Origin: Avibacterium volantium_A
GTDB lineage: Bacteria > Pseudomonadota > Gammaproteobacteria > Enterobacterales > Pasteurellaceae
Reading direction: 5' to 3'
Assembly (NCBI RefSeq): GCF_049366555.1
Contig: NZ_JBMMGT010000002.1
Location: 51,478 to 115,477, forward strand
Length of the DNA: 64,000 nt
In this document: one piece after another, positions 8,548 through 17,234 of the stretch
Layout of the letters: each line of letters starts with the position of its first letter
How positions within the stretch are numbered: the first letter of the stretch is position 1
Program-made: the position numbers and the translations under genes
Notes under the pieces: generated by a model
The model's database searches: none
Told to the model about the DNA's origin: nothing
The model's input: the letters and a program-made list of their open reading frames with translations, nothing else

Positions 8548-9648
8548 CTATTTTATTTCCCAATACCCTTTAATGTGATTCTTCGTTCCATCAATAGAAA
8601 AAATATGGCGAATATAATGCCGCACTTTTTGTGCTTCACGCCGTTCTAATCCTCCCCAAGCCCCTGTGAGATCGCTCAAGTTTTTTAGCTCTTCAATGAC
8701 TAATTCAGATTGTTTTTTCTCTGCATAAATTAAATAGTGCAACTCTGTTCCTTCAGGCATTGGTACATCTTTAAAATAAGTCTTTTCTTCAGGATGATTC
8801 ATTAAGATTAACACAACAGGTGGAGTTGGATTGTTCCATAACTCTAGAATACCTGCTAATGCTGGATAGGCAGTTTCATCACCGATCAACACGTTTTTTC
8901 CAGAACGTAAATGCGGGTGTTTATCTGGTAGTTTTGAGCGACTAAAAATGATATCTCCCTCTTTAAGCTGTTCAACCCAGCGTCTACCTGGCGTATCGCC
9001 ATGTAAATAAATATCGATAGCTCCCTGGGTATATTGACCCTCATCATTTTTGGCAGATGAGCGTAAGGTATATAAACGTATATCTCTATTTATGTGCTTG
9101 ATGAGCTTCATTCTGTTTTTAGAATTTAAGATACGTAATAGCCAGATAAACAAATGATCCATTCCTCGCATAAAAAATCCTTTTTTCTTCTTATCGGAAT
9201 GAATTTCTTTAGGACGATTGATTTGTTTTAATACAAAACCATAGGTATAGGCGGCATAATACTCTGGGCAGGGGGTTGCTCCATTGATAATAATTCGCAT
9301 AATATTTTGGGAAGGTCTTGATTTTCCTTTTACGGTAAAGAATTGCCGTTTGTTACCTTTGAGATTTTCTCCCCGCTTGGTTAGAGCGTAATACGCAAGA
9401 TAGAGAATTTTTTCTTCAAGAGAGCCTTTAATTTTGAATGGTATATAAAGCTGCGATTGCCCCTGATCAATATGAAAAAGATCAATAATCACCCCTTCTT
9501 CAAAAATATCAGCAATACGAGCTTTTGTATAATTTGAATCCTGACCATAGTAATTTGCAACAACGAGTAACTCATCAGAATGATCCTGATTTAAATGGTC
9601 TATTATGTCTAATTTTTCATCGATATTGACAATCTGCGTTCTTGTCAT
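8548..9648 (-). CDS. Siderophore-interacting protein (ferric-siderophore reductase) with DUF2470 domain
   Basis: A two-domain cytoplasmic protein. Residues about 10-90 resemble DUF2470, found in haem/iron proteins (IIDHLNQDHSDELLVVANYYG is typical). The rest is a SIP-family flavin reductase with RLYTLRS (FAD contact), LHGDTPGRRW, GDETAYPALAGIL (nucleotide fold) and WGGLERREAQKVRHYIR near the C-terminus. It releases iron from the imported siderophore by reduction. The frame is open to 9708, but the promoter lies at 9677-9705, so translation must begin at ATG 9660 or 9648. I prefer 9648 because GGAA stands seven bases upstream. It is the first gene of the operon with the receptor and permease. 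Confidence 0.85.
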   Translation of the reverse strand: MTRTQIVNIDEKLDIIDHLNQDHSDELLVVANYYGQDSNYTKARIADIFEEGVIIDLFHIDQGQSQLYIPFKIKGSLEEKILYLAYYALTKRGENLKGNKRQFFTVKGKSRPSQNIMRIIINGATPCPEYYAAYTYGFVLKQINRPKEIHSDKKKKGFFMRGMDHLFIWLLRILNSKNRMKLIKHINRDIRLYTLRSSAKNDEGQYTQGAIDIYLHGDTPGRRWVEQLKEGDIIFSRSKLPDKHPHLRSGKNVLIGDETAYPALAGILELWNNPTPPVVLILMNHPEEKTYFKDVPMPEGTELHYLIYAEKKQSELVIEELKNLSDLTGAWGGLERREAQKVRHYIRHIFSIDGTKNHIKGYWEIK

Positions 9649-9676
9649 TTGATATTCCATACAATATTTTTTATTA

Positions 9677-9705
9677 ATGATAATTATTATTATTTTTAAT
9701 GTCAA
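9677..9705 (-). promoter_or_regulatory. Fur-regulated promoter of the siderophore operon
   Basis: Leftward TTGACA (9705-9700) and TATCAT (9682-9677) are separated by 17 bases. TGATAATTATTATTA at 9678-9692 fits the 7-1-7 Fur box with one mismatch and covers the -10 and most of the spacer. This predicts iron repression of the three genes that follow. The transcript would start near 9670, only about 10-22 bases before the first codon. Confidence 0.82.
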
Positions 9706-9708
9706 CAA

Positions 9709-10010
9709 ATGAGACTACTTATCAAGCATAAGATCGATAAAGGGCTGAACTTGGCTTGTGGATTCCTACTTGAAAATAGAACTTCGGTAAAAATTGCATC
9801 AAAACATTATCCATCGTTACCCTTAAGTAACACGATGAATCTAAATAGTGGCGTGATTTATCGGTAAATTTTTTCGATGCAATATGTAAAATCTTTTTGT
9901 ATGTTATCTAGAATAAGTGGTACAGTTAGGGCGGTTTTGACTATTGTCATTTATGGGCTGGAAAGCGTGGTTTTCCAGATTGTATCATCAACCAATTTGA
10001 AGGAAACATT
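9709..10010. other. Gap between siderophore operon and pntA
   Basis: No convincing gene. A perfect seven-pair hairpin, CTGGAAA (9958-9964) with TTTCCAG (9972-9978), lies in the likely pntA leader, 32 bases before the start codon, without a T-run; a regulatory role is possible but unproven. A 30-codon leftward frame around 9730-9820 has no ribosome site and is not called. Confidence 0.4.
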
Positions 10011-11540
10011 ATGTTAATTGGTGTACCTAGAGAACGGCTTGATAATGAAACTCGCGTGGCGGCAACGCCAAAAACGGTGCAGCAAATTTTGAAGCTTGGC
10101 TTTGAAATTATTGTTGAACACGATGCGGGTTTTAAAGCAAGTTTTGAAGATCAGGCATTCATTGAAGCGGGTGCGAAAGTTGGCACTGAGCAAGAAGTTT
10201 GGAATGCCGATGTGATTATGAAAGTTAATCCTCCGACTGATGAGGAAATTGCCTTAATTAAAGAGGGGGCAACTTTAATTAGCTTTATTTGGCCAGCCCA
10301 AAATGAAGCCCTGATGAAAAAATTATCGGCGAAGAAAATCAATGTCTTAGCAATGGACGCGGTGCCGCGTATTTCTCGTGCGCAATCCTTAGATGCCCTT
10401 TCGTCAATGGCGAATATTTCAGGCTATCGTGCGGTGGTGGAAGCGGCGAATGCCTTTGGTAGCTTCTTCACGGGGCAAATTACCGCAGCGGGTAAGGTGC
10501 CACCTGCGAAAGTGTTGGTGATTGGTGCGGGTGTGGCAGGTTTGGCTGCGATTGGTACCGCAAATAGCCTTGGTGCGATTGTGCGTGCCTTTGACTCTCG
10601 TCCTGAAGTGAAAGAGCAAGTGAAATCAATGGGTGCAGACTTCTTAGAAATTGATTTTGAAGAAGAAGGTGGCTCAGGTGATGGCTATGCGAAAGTGATG
10701 TCGGAAGAATTTAACCGCCGAGCAATGGAACTTTACGCTGCACAAGCTAAAGAAGTGGATATTATCATCACCACCGCTGCGATCCCGGGTAAACCAGCTC
10801 CGCGTTTGATTACCAAAGAAATGGTGGATTCAATGAAACCGGGTTCGGTGATTGTAGATTTAGCCGCATTAACAGGCGGTAACTGTGAATATACCAAACC
10901 GGGTGAAGTGTTCGTTACGCCTAACCAAGTGAAAATTATCGGTTATACAGATTTCCCAGCTCGCTTGCCAACGCAATCTTCTCAACTTTACGGCACAAAT
11001 TTAGTGAACTTGCTCAAATTATTATGCAAAGAGAAAGATGGCAACATCAACATTGATTTTGATGATGTAGTATTGCGTGGCGTAACTGTGATTCGTGAGG
11101 GTGAAATCACTTGGCCAGCACCACCAATTCAAGTTTCAGCCCAGCCACAGCAAAAAGTGGAAGTGGTGGTTGAGAAAAAAGAAGAAAAACCGCAAGACCC
11201 ACGCGTGAAATACGGCATTATGGGCGCAATTGGCGTGTTGTTCCTATGGTTAGGTTCAGTGATGCCAGCGGCATTCTTATCACACTTTACCGTATTCGTG
11301 CTTGCTTGTGTGGTGGGTTACTATGTGGTTTGGAATGTGAGCCACGCCTTACATACGCCATTAATGGCGGTAACCAATGCCATTTCAGGTATCATCATTG
11401 TGGGCGCATTATTGCAAATTGCTCAAGGCAGTTTCTTTATTAGCCTACTCGCGTTTATTGCAATTTTAGTAGCAAGTATCAATATTTTTGGTGGCTTTAA
11501 AGTTACCCAACGTATGCTTGCAATGTTTAGAAAAGGTTAA
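10011..11540 (+). CDS. pntA: NAD(P) transhydrogenase subunit alpha
   Basis: PntA and PntB form the proton-translocating transhydrogenase, which uses the proton motive force to reduce NADP+ with NADH. At 509 residues it matches the E. coli form: domain I (NAD(H)-binding, MLIGVPRERLDNETRVAATP at the start, VLVIGAGVAGLAAIGTA as the Rossmann loop near residue 170, VDSMKPGSVIVDLAALTGGN) fused to four C-terminal membrane helices after a lysine/glutamate-rich linker around 380-395. The start follows AAGGAAAC. pntB follows after 12 bases, so they are co-transcribed. Confidence 0.97.
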   Translation: MLIGVPRERLDNETRVAATPKTVQQILKLGFEIIVEHDAGFKASFEDQAFIEAGAKVGTEQEVWNADVIMKVNPPTDEEIALIKEGATLISFIWPAQNEALMKKLSAKKINVLAMDAVPRISRAQSLDALSSMANISGYRAVVEAANAFGSFFTGQITAAGKVPPAKVLVIGAGVAGLAAIGTANSLGAIVRAFDSRPEVKEQVKSMGADFLEIDFEEEGGSGDGYAKVMSEEFNRRAMELYAAQAKEVDIIITTAAIPGKPAPRLITKEMVDSMKPGSVIVDLAALTGGNCEYTKPGEVFVTPNQVKIIGYTDFPARLPTQSSQLYGTNLVNLLKLLCKEKDGNINIDFDDVVLRGVTVIREGEITWPAPPIQVSAQPQQKVEVVVEKKEEKPQDPRVKYGIMGAIGVLFLWLGSVMPAAFLSHFTVFVLACVVGYYVVWNVSHALHTPLMAVTNAISGIIIVGALLQIAQGSFFISLLAFIAILVASINIFGGFKVTQRMLAMFRKG

Positions 11541-11552
11541 GGAGAAAAAGCA

Positions 11553-13004
11553 ATGTCAGAAGGTTTAGTACAGGCTGCATATATTGTAGCGGCATTACTT
11601 TTCATTATGAGCTTAGCAGGGCTTTCTAAACACGAAACTGCTAAAGCTGGTTGTTGGTATGGCATTGTGGGTATGACCATCGCCCTTATCGCAACCATTT
11701 TTGGCCCACAAACTTCAGGGCAAATTTGGATCTTAATCGCAATGGCGATTGGCGCGGTGATTGGTATCCAACGTGCATTAAAAGTAGAAATGACCGAAAT
11801 GCCAGAGCTTGTAGCAATTCTACATAGCTTTGTTGGTCTTGCTGCTGTGTTGGTAGGCTTTAACAGCTTTGGCTTACACGTTACCCCTGAATTTGTTGCA
11901 CCAGAAGGTACAGCATTTATCAGTGAAGCCGCATTAGAAAATGCGAAAGCCGCCTTTGATGCAGAACAAGCAACCCTTGCCACAATCCACAATGTGGAAG
12001 TGTTCTTAGGGATCTTTATCGGTGCGGTAACCTTTACAGGATCTGTGGTCGCATTCGGTAAATTACGCGGTATTATTAATTCTAAAGCGCTAATGTTACC
12101 GCATCGCCATAAATTAAATTTAGCAGCGTTAGTGGTGTCTGCCTTATTAATGATTGCGTTTTTAAACTCACCAGAAAATATTTTCCCAGTGTTATTGATG
12201 ACGGTCATCGCGCTTGCTTTCGGTTGGCACTTGGTTGCCTCAATCGGCGGGGCGGATATGCCAGTGGTGGTGTCAATGCTGAACTCTTATTCTGGTTGGG
12301 CAGCGGCAGCGGCAGGCTTTATGCTGAATAACGATCTCTTGATCGTAACAGGGGCATTGGTGGGATCATCAGGTGCAATCCTGTCTTACATTATGTGTAA
12401 AGCGATGAACCGTTCATTTATCAGCGTTATCGCGGGTGGCTTTGGTAATGATGTAGTGGCAAGTAGCGATGAAGAGCAAGGTGAGTACCGCGAAACGACT
12501 GCCGAAGAAGTGGCAGAAATGCTGAAAAACGCAAGCTCAGTGATCATCACCCCGGGATATGGTATGGCGGTGGCGCAAGCGCAATATCCAGTGGCTGAAA
12601 TCACACAAAAATTGCGTGATCGTGGCGTGAATGTGCGTTTTGGTATCCACCCAGTAGCAGGGCGTTTACCGGGCCATATGAACGTGTTGCTCGCTGAAGC
12701 CAAAGTACCTTATGACGTGGTATTAGAAATGGACGAAATCAACGATGATTTCGCAGATACTGATGTGGTATTGGTTATCGGTGCAAATGATACCGTAAAC
12801 CCAGCGGCAATGGACGATCCAAACAGCCCAATCGCAGGAATGCCAGTGCTAGAAGTTTGGAAAGCCGCTAACGTGGTGGTATTCAAACGCTCAATGGCAG
12901 TAGGCTACGCCGGTGTACAAAACCCACTATTCTTCAAAGAAAACACCCAAATGCTCTTTGGTGATGCGAAAGAGCGCGTTGATGATATTTTGAAGGCGTT
13001 GTAA
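11553..13004 (+). CDS. pntB: NAD(P) transhydrogenase subunit beta
   Basis: The membrane and NADP(H)-binding partner of PntA. The first about 270 residues hold many hydrophobic helices that make the proton channel with those of PntA (GGADMPVVVSMLNSYSGWA is a family signature). The last about 190 residues are domain III with VIITPGYGMAVAQAQYPV (nucleotide loop), RFGIHPVAGRLPGHMN and VIGANDTVNPAA. Length 483, close to the usual 460-480. GGAGAAAAAGC precedes the ATG. A strong terminator follows. Confidence 0.97.
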   Translation: MSEGLVQAAYIVAALLFIMSLAGLSKHETAKAGCWYGIVGMTIALIATIFGPQTSGQIWILIAMAIGAVIGIQRALKVEMTEMPELVAILHSFVGLAAVLVGFNSFGLHVTPEFVAPEGTAFISEAALENAKAAFDAEQATLATIHNVEVFLGIFIGAVTFTGSVVAFGKLRGIINSKALMLPHRHKLNLAALVVSALLMIAFLNSPENIFPVLLMTVIALAFGWHLVASIGGADMPVVVSMLNSYSGWAAAAAGFMLNNDLLIVTGALVGSSGAILSYIMCKAMNRSFISVIAGGFGNDVVASSDEEQGEYRETTAEEVAEMLKNASSVIITPGYGMAVAQAQYPVAEITQKLRDRGVNVRFGIHPVAGRLPGHMNVLLAEAKVPYDVVLEMDEINDDFADTDVVLVIGANDTVNPAAMDDPNSPIAGMPVLEVWKAANVVVFKRSMAVGYAGVQNPLFFKENTQMLFGDAKERVDDILKAL

Positions 13005-13045
13005 GATAAAATTACTTTATTTTTATAAAATTGAATAAAACATTG

Positions 13046-13078
13046 ATCTGCATCTAATTATTAGGTGCAGATTTTTTA
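13046..13078 (+). terminator. Rho-independent terminator after pntAB
   Basis: ATCTGCATCTAA (13046-13057) pairs with TTAGGTGCAGAT (13061-13072), with one G-T pair, followed directly by a T-run. Confidence 0.9.
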
Positions 13079-13083
13079 TTGTT

Positions 13084-13099
13084 TGTGATTATTATCACG
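13084..13099. promoter_or_regulatory. CRP site before yjiH-like operon
   Basis: TGTGATTATTATCACG matches the CRP consensus at nine of ten half-site positions. It lies 61 bases before the start codon of the first gene, a usual activating distance, suggesting that this operon is used under carbon limitation. Confidence 0.75.
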
Positions 13100-13159
13100 G
13101 TTTTATTTTGTTCTTTGAGATATGTTCTTTTTAGTTTCTCTAACAGCTAAGGAGTACAT

Positions 13160-13798
13160 ATGAAAGAAGATGTTCGTTTAAAATCATTGATTGTTGGAAC
13201 AATATCATTGATTTGTGCCATTATCTTTTTTGGCGGATTTGCCAAAGGGTTTTTAGGCGGAATTTTTGATTTTGGTAAATTAACAGGTCAGTTTCCCGAA
13301 TGGTTAAAAACATCTGGTGGGCTTAGTGCGAAAGGCGGATTTTTATTTGCCCTTACGTTAATTCCAAGCGTAATGCTCGCGCTGGGTTTTGTTGCCATAT
13401 TTGAACATTTTGGTGCATTAGCCGCGGCTTCTAAATGGCTAAGTCCTATCTTAAAACCTTTAATGGGTATTCCTGGAAATTGCTCTATCTCTTTGATTGC
13501 AAGTACACAAAGTACGGACGCAGGAAGTTCTACAACAAAATCTTTATATGATGAAGGTAAAATCACTTATAAAGAACTACTCATCTTTGCGGCTTTCCAA
13601 TTTAGTGCAGGTGCAATGCTGACAAATTTCCTTGCATCTTTTGCCCCTTTACTTCTTTTAACTGATAAAAATGGAATGACAGTACCCGTTTCGGTTGCGA
13701 TGTGCCTTGGTATTATTTTATTGTTCAAGCTATTTGGTGCAAATTTAATGCGTTTATATGTAAAAAAATTTGTGAAAGAGAATGAGGGGGAAGTATGA
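13160..13798 (+). CDS. yjiH: YjiH-type inner-membrane protein (nucleoside-recognition/Gate fold)
   Basis: A 212-residue protein with about five or six hydrophobic helices, similar in size to E. coli YjiH, of the Gate/nucleoside-recognition domain group. A notable polar helix pair is GIPGNCSISLIASTQSTDAG. Function is not established; the E. coli pair yjiH-yjiG lies next to the isoaspartyl dipeptidase gene iadA. Here the pair lies next to an M20 peptidase, so a role in uptake of peptides or modified amino acids is a reasonable inference. The stop overlaps the next start (ATGA), showing translational coupling. AAGGAG precedes the ATG. Confidence 0.75.
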   Translation: MKEDVRLKSLIVGTISLICAIIFFGGFAKGFLGGIFDFGKLTGQFPEWLKTSGGLSAKGGFLFALTLIPSVMLALGFVAIFEHFGALAAASKWLSPILKPLMGIPGNCSISLIASTQSTDAGSSTTKSLYDEGKITYKELLIFAAFQFSAGAMLTNFLASFAPLLLLTDKNGMTVPVSVAMCLGIILLFKLFGANLMRLYVKKFVKENEGEV

Positions 13799-14250
13799 GC
13801 GAAAATAAATTAATTACCGATATTTTTATTGATGGTGCAAGAAAAGGCTGGAATATTGCGATTCATAGCACAATTCCGAATGTGTTAATGGCATTTGTGA
13901 TTATTTATATTTTAAATGTTTCGGGATTATTAAAATTATTAGGTGAATATATTGGTTTTATTATGGCACCATTAGGATTGCCAGGTGAATCTATTGCCGT
14001 ATTTCTTGCAGCATTTTTAAGCTGGGGTGGTGCTGCAGGTGTTCTTGTTGCACTGGTTCAGGCGGGCACGTTAACAGCGACAGATATTGCCATCTTATTA
14101 CCGGGAATGGCATTAGTGGGCTCTACTGTGCAATATATGGGGCGTGTACTTGGTGTATTAGGTGTTCCAGGAAAACATTATCTCGTATTATTTGGTATTT
14201 GTATGGTTAATGCTTATTTAGCAATGCTAGTAATGAGCTTTATTGTTTAA
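13795..14250 (+). CDS. yjiG: YjiG-type inner-membrane protein
   Basis: A 151-residue membrane protein (E. coli YjiG is about the same length) of the same Gate-type fold as its upstream partner, with motifs GLPGESIAVFLAAFLSWGG and MALVGSTVQYMGRVLG. Its start overlaps the preceding stop by four bases, so the two proteins are probably made in equal amounts and form a complex. The peptidase follows nine bases after its stop. Confidence 0.75.
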   Translation: MSENKLITDIFIDGARKGWNIAIHSTIPNVLMAFVIIYILNVSGLLKLLGEYIGFIMAPLGLPGESIAVFLAAFLSWGGAAGVLVALVQAGTLTATDIAILLPGMALVGSTVQYMGRVLGVLGVPGKHYLVLFGICMVNAYLAMLVMSFIV

Positions 14251-14259
14251 GGAGGAAAT

Positions 14260-15378
14260 ATGAATGAACAAGCGTTATCTCAATTTATTTCTGAATTAAA
14301 CGAATTAACAGATATTGAAAGTCCAACATCTTCCATTGATGGAGTCAATCAGGTTGCACAATGGTTTATTAACAAGGCTGAGCAACAAGGATTACAACAT
14401 AAGATTATCCCAATGGAAACAGACAAAGTTGCTGATTGTCTTCTTATTAGTAATAACCTTGATGCTTCTCAATTTGATATTTTATTTGTTGCCCATATGG
14501 ATACGGTTTTCCCTGTGGGAACAAGTGCTGATGTGCCTTTTAAAATTGAAGGAAATAAAATCAATGCCTTAGGCGTGATTGATGACAAGTCTGGTGGCTT
14601 ATTAGCGTTATCAATTATTCAGGCATTAGATTTAAGTCAATATAATGTGGCGCTTTATCTCAATTCTCACGAAGAAATTGGCTCAATGTATGCTAAAGAA
14701 AGTATTCGAGAATATGCGCGTAAATCAAAATATTGCTTTGTTATGGAACCTGCAAGAGAAGATGGTTCAATGGTTGCGACACGGAAAGGTCTTATCACCT
14801 ATGATATAGAGTTTTTCGGGGTTGCAGCGCACGCAGGAAATTGCCCAGAAAGAGGGCGATCGGCATTAGTTGAGGCCGCAAATTTTGTTGTTGAGTTTGC
14901 GAAATGTAACGATTTTGAACGCTTGCATACCTTTAATTGTGTAATAAATAATGGTGGAACGGCACATAACGTTATTGCCGATTATGCGTCCTTAACGATT
15001 GAAATGCGTTATAAATATCCAGAGTCTGTGGCTTTTTTTGAAGAAAAATTAGAGCAGTTATTATCTCATCCTTTTATAGAAGGGGTAACAAACAGAAAAA
15101 CGCTAATCAACAGTGAAGCACCAATGATTGATGAAGTCAATTTACCAATGATCAAATCTGTTTTTGCGCAAGCTGCTAAGGAGTTAAATTATCCTTTAAA
15201 ATGGGTTGATGCGGGTGGATTAAGTGATGGAAATATTGCGTCATCGGCGGGGTGTCCAACAATTGATGGACTAGGGCCAACAGGCGGTAATATGCATGCT
15301 AAAACAGAATATATGTTAATTGATTCTGTGGTTCCTAAGTATCACTTAATTATTAATGCAATCAATAAATTATTGTAA
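14260..15378 (+). CDS. M20-family metallopeptidase
   Basis: A 372-residue cytoplasmic di-zinc exopeptidase. AHMDTVFP supplies His79 and Asp81; GVIDDKSGG the bridging aspartate; NSHEEIGS the catalytic glutamate Glu138 with Glu139; a C-terminal GNMHAKTE carries the last histidine ligand. The dimerisation (lid) domain lies between about 180 and 290 (GVAAHAGNCPERGRSA). It resembles the carboxypeptidase G2 / ArgE / DapE group. Substrate unknown. As third gene of the CRP-preceded operon it probably cleaves whatever the two membrane proteins bring in. GGAGGAAAT precedes the ATG. Confidence 0.85.
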   Translation: MNEQALSQFISELNELTDIESPTSSIDGVNQVAQWFINKAEQQGLQHKIIPMETDKVADCLLISNNLDASQFDILFVAHMDTVFPVGTSADVPFKIEGNKINALGVIDDKSGGLLALSIIQALDLSQYNVALYLNSHEEIGSMYAKESIREYARKSKYCFVMEPAREDGSMVATRKGLITYDIEFFGVAAHAGNCPERGRSALVEAANFVVEFAKCNDFERLHTFNCVINNGGTAHNVIADYASLTIEMRYKYPESVAFFEEKLEQLLSHPFIEGVTNRKTLINSEAPMIDEVNLPMIKSVFAQAAKELNYPLKWVDAGGLSDGNIASSAGCPTIDGLGPTGGNMHAKTEYMLIDSVVPKYHLIINAINKLL

Positions 15379-15381
15379 AGA

Positions 15382-15421
15382 AAAGATAACGACCAGATTT
15401 CATATCTGGTCGTTTTATCTT
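15382..15421. terminator. Terminator after the M20 peptidase
   Basis: AACGACCAGAT (15388-15398) pairs perfectly with ATCTGGTCGTT (15404-15414); flanking A and T stretches extend the stem and would let it work in both directions. Confidence 0.88.
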
Positions 15422-15545
15422 ACAGTCTTAAGGCATACCCAATTTCTCATTTGGTTTTATCATAGAAATGATATTGGCATAGAATAGATAGGTATCCAAA
15501 TTGGAATAATATCTCAATTTGAAAGATCGTTTTCTTCCTTTTTGA

Positions 15546-15551
15546 TATAAT
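15546..15551 (+). promoter_or_regulatory. Probable -10 element before the membrane sulfatase-fold gene
   Basis: TATAAT preceded by TTGA gives a good -10, with a start point near 15558, about 27 bases before the chosen ATG. No matching -35 is evident at 16-18 bases. This also argues against the TTG at 15564 as start. Confidence 0.45.
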
Positions 15552-15584
15552 CGCCACATTGATTTGATATTTATTAATTTCACT

Positions 15585-17234
15585 ATGCAATATCTCCTAC
15601 TCTCCCTTTTCACCCTCGCTGCGGTGATTTTTGTTATTAACTCGCATTATCGCTGGACGTATTTCTTTGCGATTGCGCAGTTTGTGTTGTTTTTTAGTTT
15701 GATGTTTAGCATTACAGGGCAGTGGCAGCGTGGGCTGAATTTTGCTGCGGTGCTGTTTGTGGTGCTGATGCTTTTCCATCGTCTGAAAATACATTTTTAT
15801 AAACAACCGCTCTTGGTGTCAGATTTCTTTTTAGTTCTGGATTGGCGAAACTGGGAAACTTTGCTGCATTATCGCTCGGCCATTTTTGCCATTGCGGGCT
15901 TGATTGGATTGCTGGTTTATGCCGTGATGGGCTGGTCGTCAGCAGAAGTGGCAAGCATTGAATGGCGAATTTTAGCAAGTGCGGTGCTTTTTCTCACGAT
16001 TTTTGCCATTTGTCATTACAGCAAAAATAAATCGGCGATTAAACAATGGTTGGATTCGTTGCCCGATGATGGACGCGATGTATTTTTAAATCTACCAATG
16101 TCTTGCCGTGGCGTATTTTTTAAGCCCCCAGTATTTGAGGGCGATGCAAATTATTTTTTACAGCAAAAACAACGTGTTCCCGACTATCCACTCAGCGCAG
16201 AAAACGAGCAACCTGACATTGTCGTATGGCTTCAGGAATCTACCCTAAATCCGCATAGCTTTGTATTTGAAAGCGCCGATATTCCGCCAATTACAATGTA
16301 TGAAAATCAGGCTGATACCAAGTTTAACAGCCATTTGCGTGTGCATACTTTAGGTGGTGCAACCTGGAAATCGGAGTTTGCGTTCCTATCTGGGTTACCT
16401 TCAACGGATTTTGGCGCAATGGCAAATGCCGTGTTTTATTCTGTTGTGCCGCATTTGCAATACAGCTTTATCCAAAATCTGAAAGTACAGGGCTATTATT
16501 GCGTGGCTTTATCGCCGTTCACGAAAGGCAATTACAACGCCAAGCCAGCTTATGATCATCTTGGTTTTGATCTAATGTTACAGCCGCAAGAGTTAGGCTA
16601 TCCCTCACCATTAAGCAAAAATTTATGGACGATTGGCAGTGATGAAATGAGCCAATATGTGCAGAAAATTTTGCAAAAAGAAGGTATTCCTGCACTTGAA
16701 AAGGTGAATCAGCCTTTATTTGTTTATGTTCTTACAATGCGTGAGCACGGGCCTTATCATGATGTTGGGAATGTATTTAATTTGCAAAATCAAGGGTTTA
16801 CTGCTAAAGGAACGGGCGAGTTAAACGATTATATCCAGCGAATTGTGAAGCTCAATGATGTTATCGAAGATTTCAATCGCTATATGCAAAATCGTCATAA
16901 ACCTTATGTGCTGGCTTATTTTGGTGATCACCAAATTTCTATTAGTGGTGCGCAGCCTGCTTATCAATTTGATTATCCAAATCCGGATTACATTACGCAA
17001 TTTGTGGTGCGTAGCAATATGCAAACTAACTTTGAGCAACAACAGGATTTCCTTGATTTAGCACAGGCTGGTGGTTTGATTTTAGAAATTGCAGGATTGC
17101 CAGCCGATGAATTTATGCAAGCCAATATTGCAATGCGCAAACTGAGCGGTGGAAAATTGCAAGATTGCCAAGATGAGCAATTATTGGCAGGCTATCGTCA
17201 CTATTTGTATCAACAATTAAAGGTGGCGAAATAG
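15585..17234 (+). CDS. Membrane-anchored sulfatase-fold phosphotransferase (LtaS/MdoB-like)
   Basis: A 549-residue inner-membrane protein. About five hydrophobic helices fill residues 1-170, then a periplasmic alkaline-phosphatase-superfamily domain. That domain contains VWLQESTLNPH, HTLGGATWKSEFAFLSGLP (with the probable threonine nucleophile), YVLTMREHGPYHD and AYFGDHQISIS, the metal-binding D-H near the end. Such proteins move phosphoglycerol or phosphoethanolamine onto envelope glycans. Which donor and acceptor cannot be told from sequence. I use the ATG at 15585 rather than an upstream TTG. The stop is one base from the next start, so the glycosylase-like gene is co-translated. Confidence 0.78.
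   Translation: MQYLLLSLFTLAAVIFVINSHYRWTYFFAIAQFVLFFSLMFSITGQWQRGLNFAAVLFVVLMLFHRLKIHFYKQPLLVSDFFLVLDWRNWETLLHYRSAIFAIAGLIGLLVYAVMGWSSAEVASIEWRILASAVLFLTIFAICHYSKNKSAIKQWLDSLPDDGRDVFLNLPMSCRGVFFKPPVFEGDANYFLQQKQRVPDYPLSAENEQPDIVVWLQESTLNPHSFVFESADIPPITMYENQADTKFNSHLRVHTLGGATWKSEFAFLSGLPSTDFGAMANAVFYSVVPHLQYSFIQNLKVQGYYCVALSPFTKGNYNAKPAYDHLGFDLMLQPQELGYPSPLSKNLWTIGSDEMSQYVQKILQKEGIPALEKVNQPLFVYVLTMREHGPYHDVGNVFNLQNQGFTAKGTGELNDYIQRIVKLNDVIEDFNRYMQNRHKPYVLAYFGDHQISISGAQPAYQFDYPNPDYITQFVVRSNMQTNFEQQQDFLDLAQAGGLILEIAGLPADEFMQANIAMRKLSGGKLQDCQDEQLLAGYRHYLYQQLKVAK

Noticed and set aside
9730..9820. 30-codon leftward frame upstream of the siderophore operon
   Set aside because: No ribosome site, no recognisable motif and too short to support.
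15428..15613. 61-codon leftward frame before the membrane sulfatase-fold gene
   Set aside because: Overlaps the start and promoter of the rightward gene, has no ribosome site and only basic low-complexity sequence.
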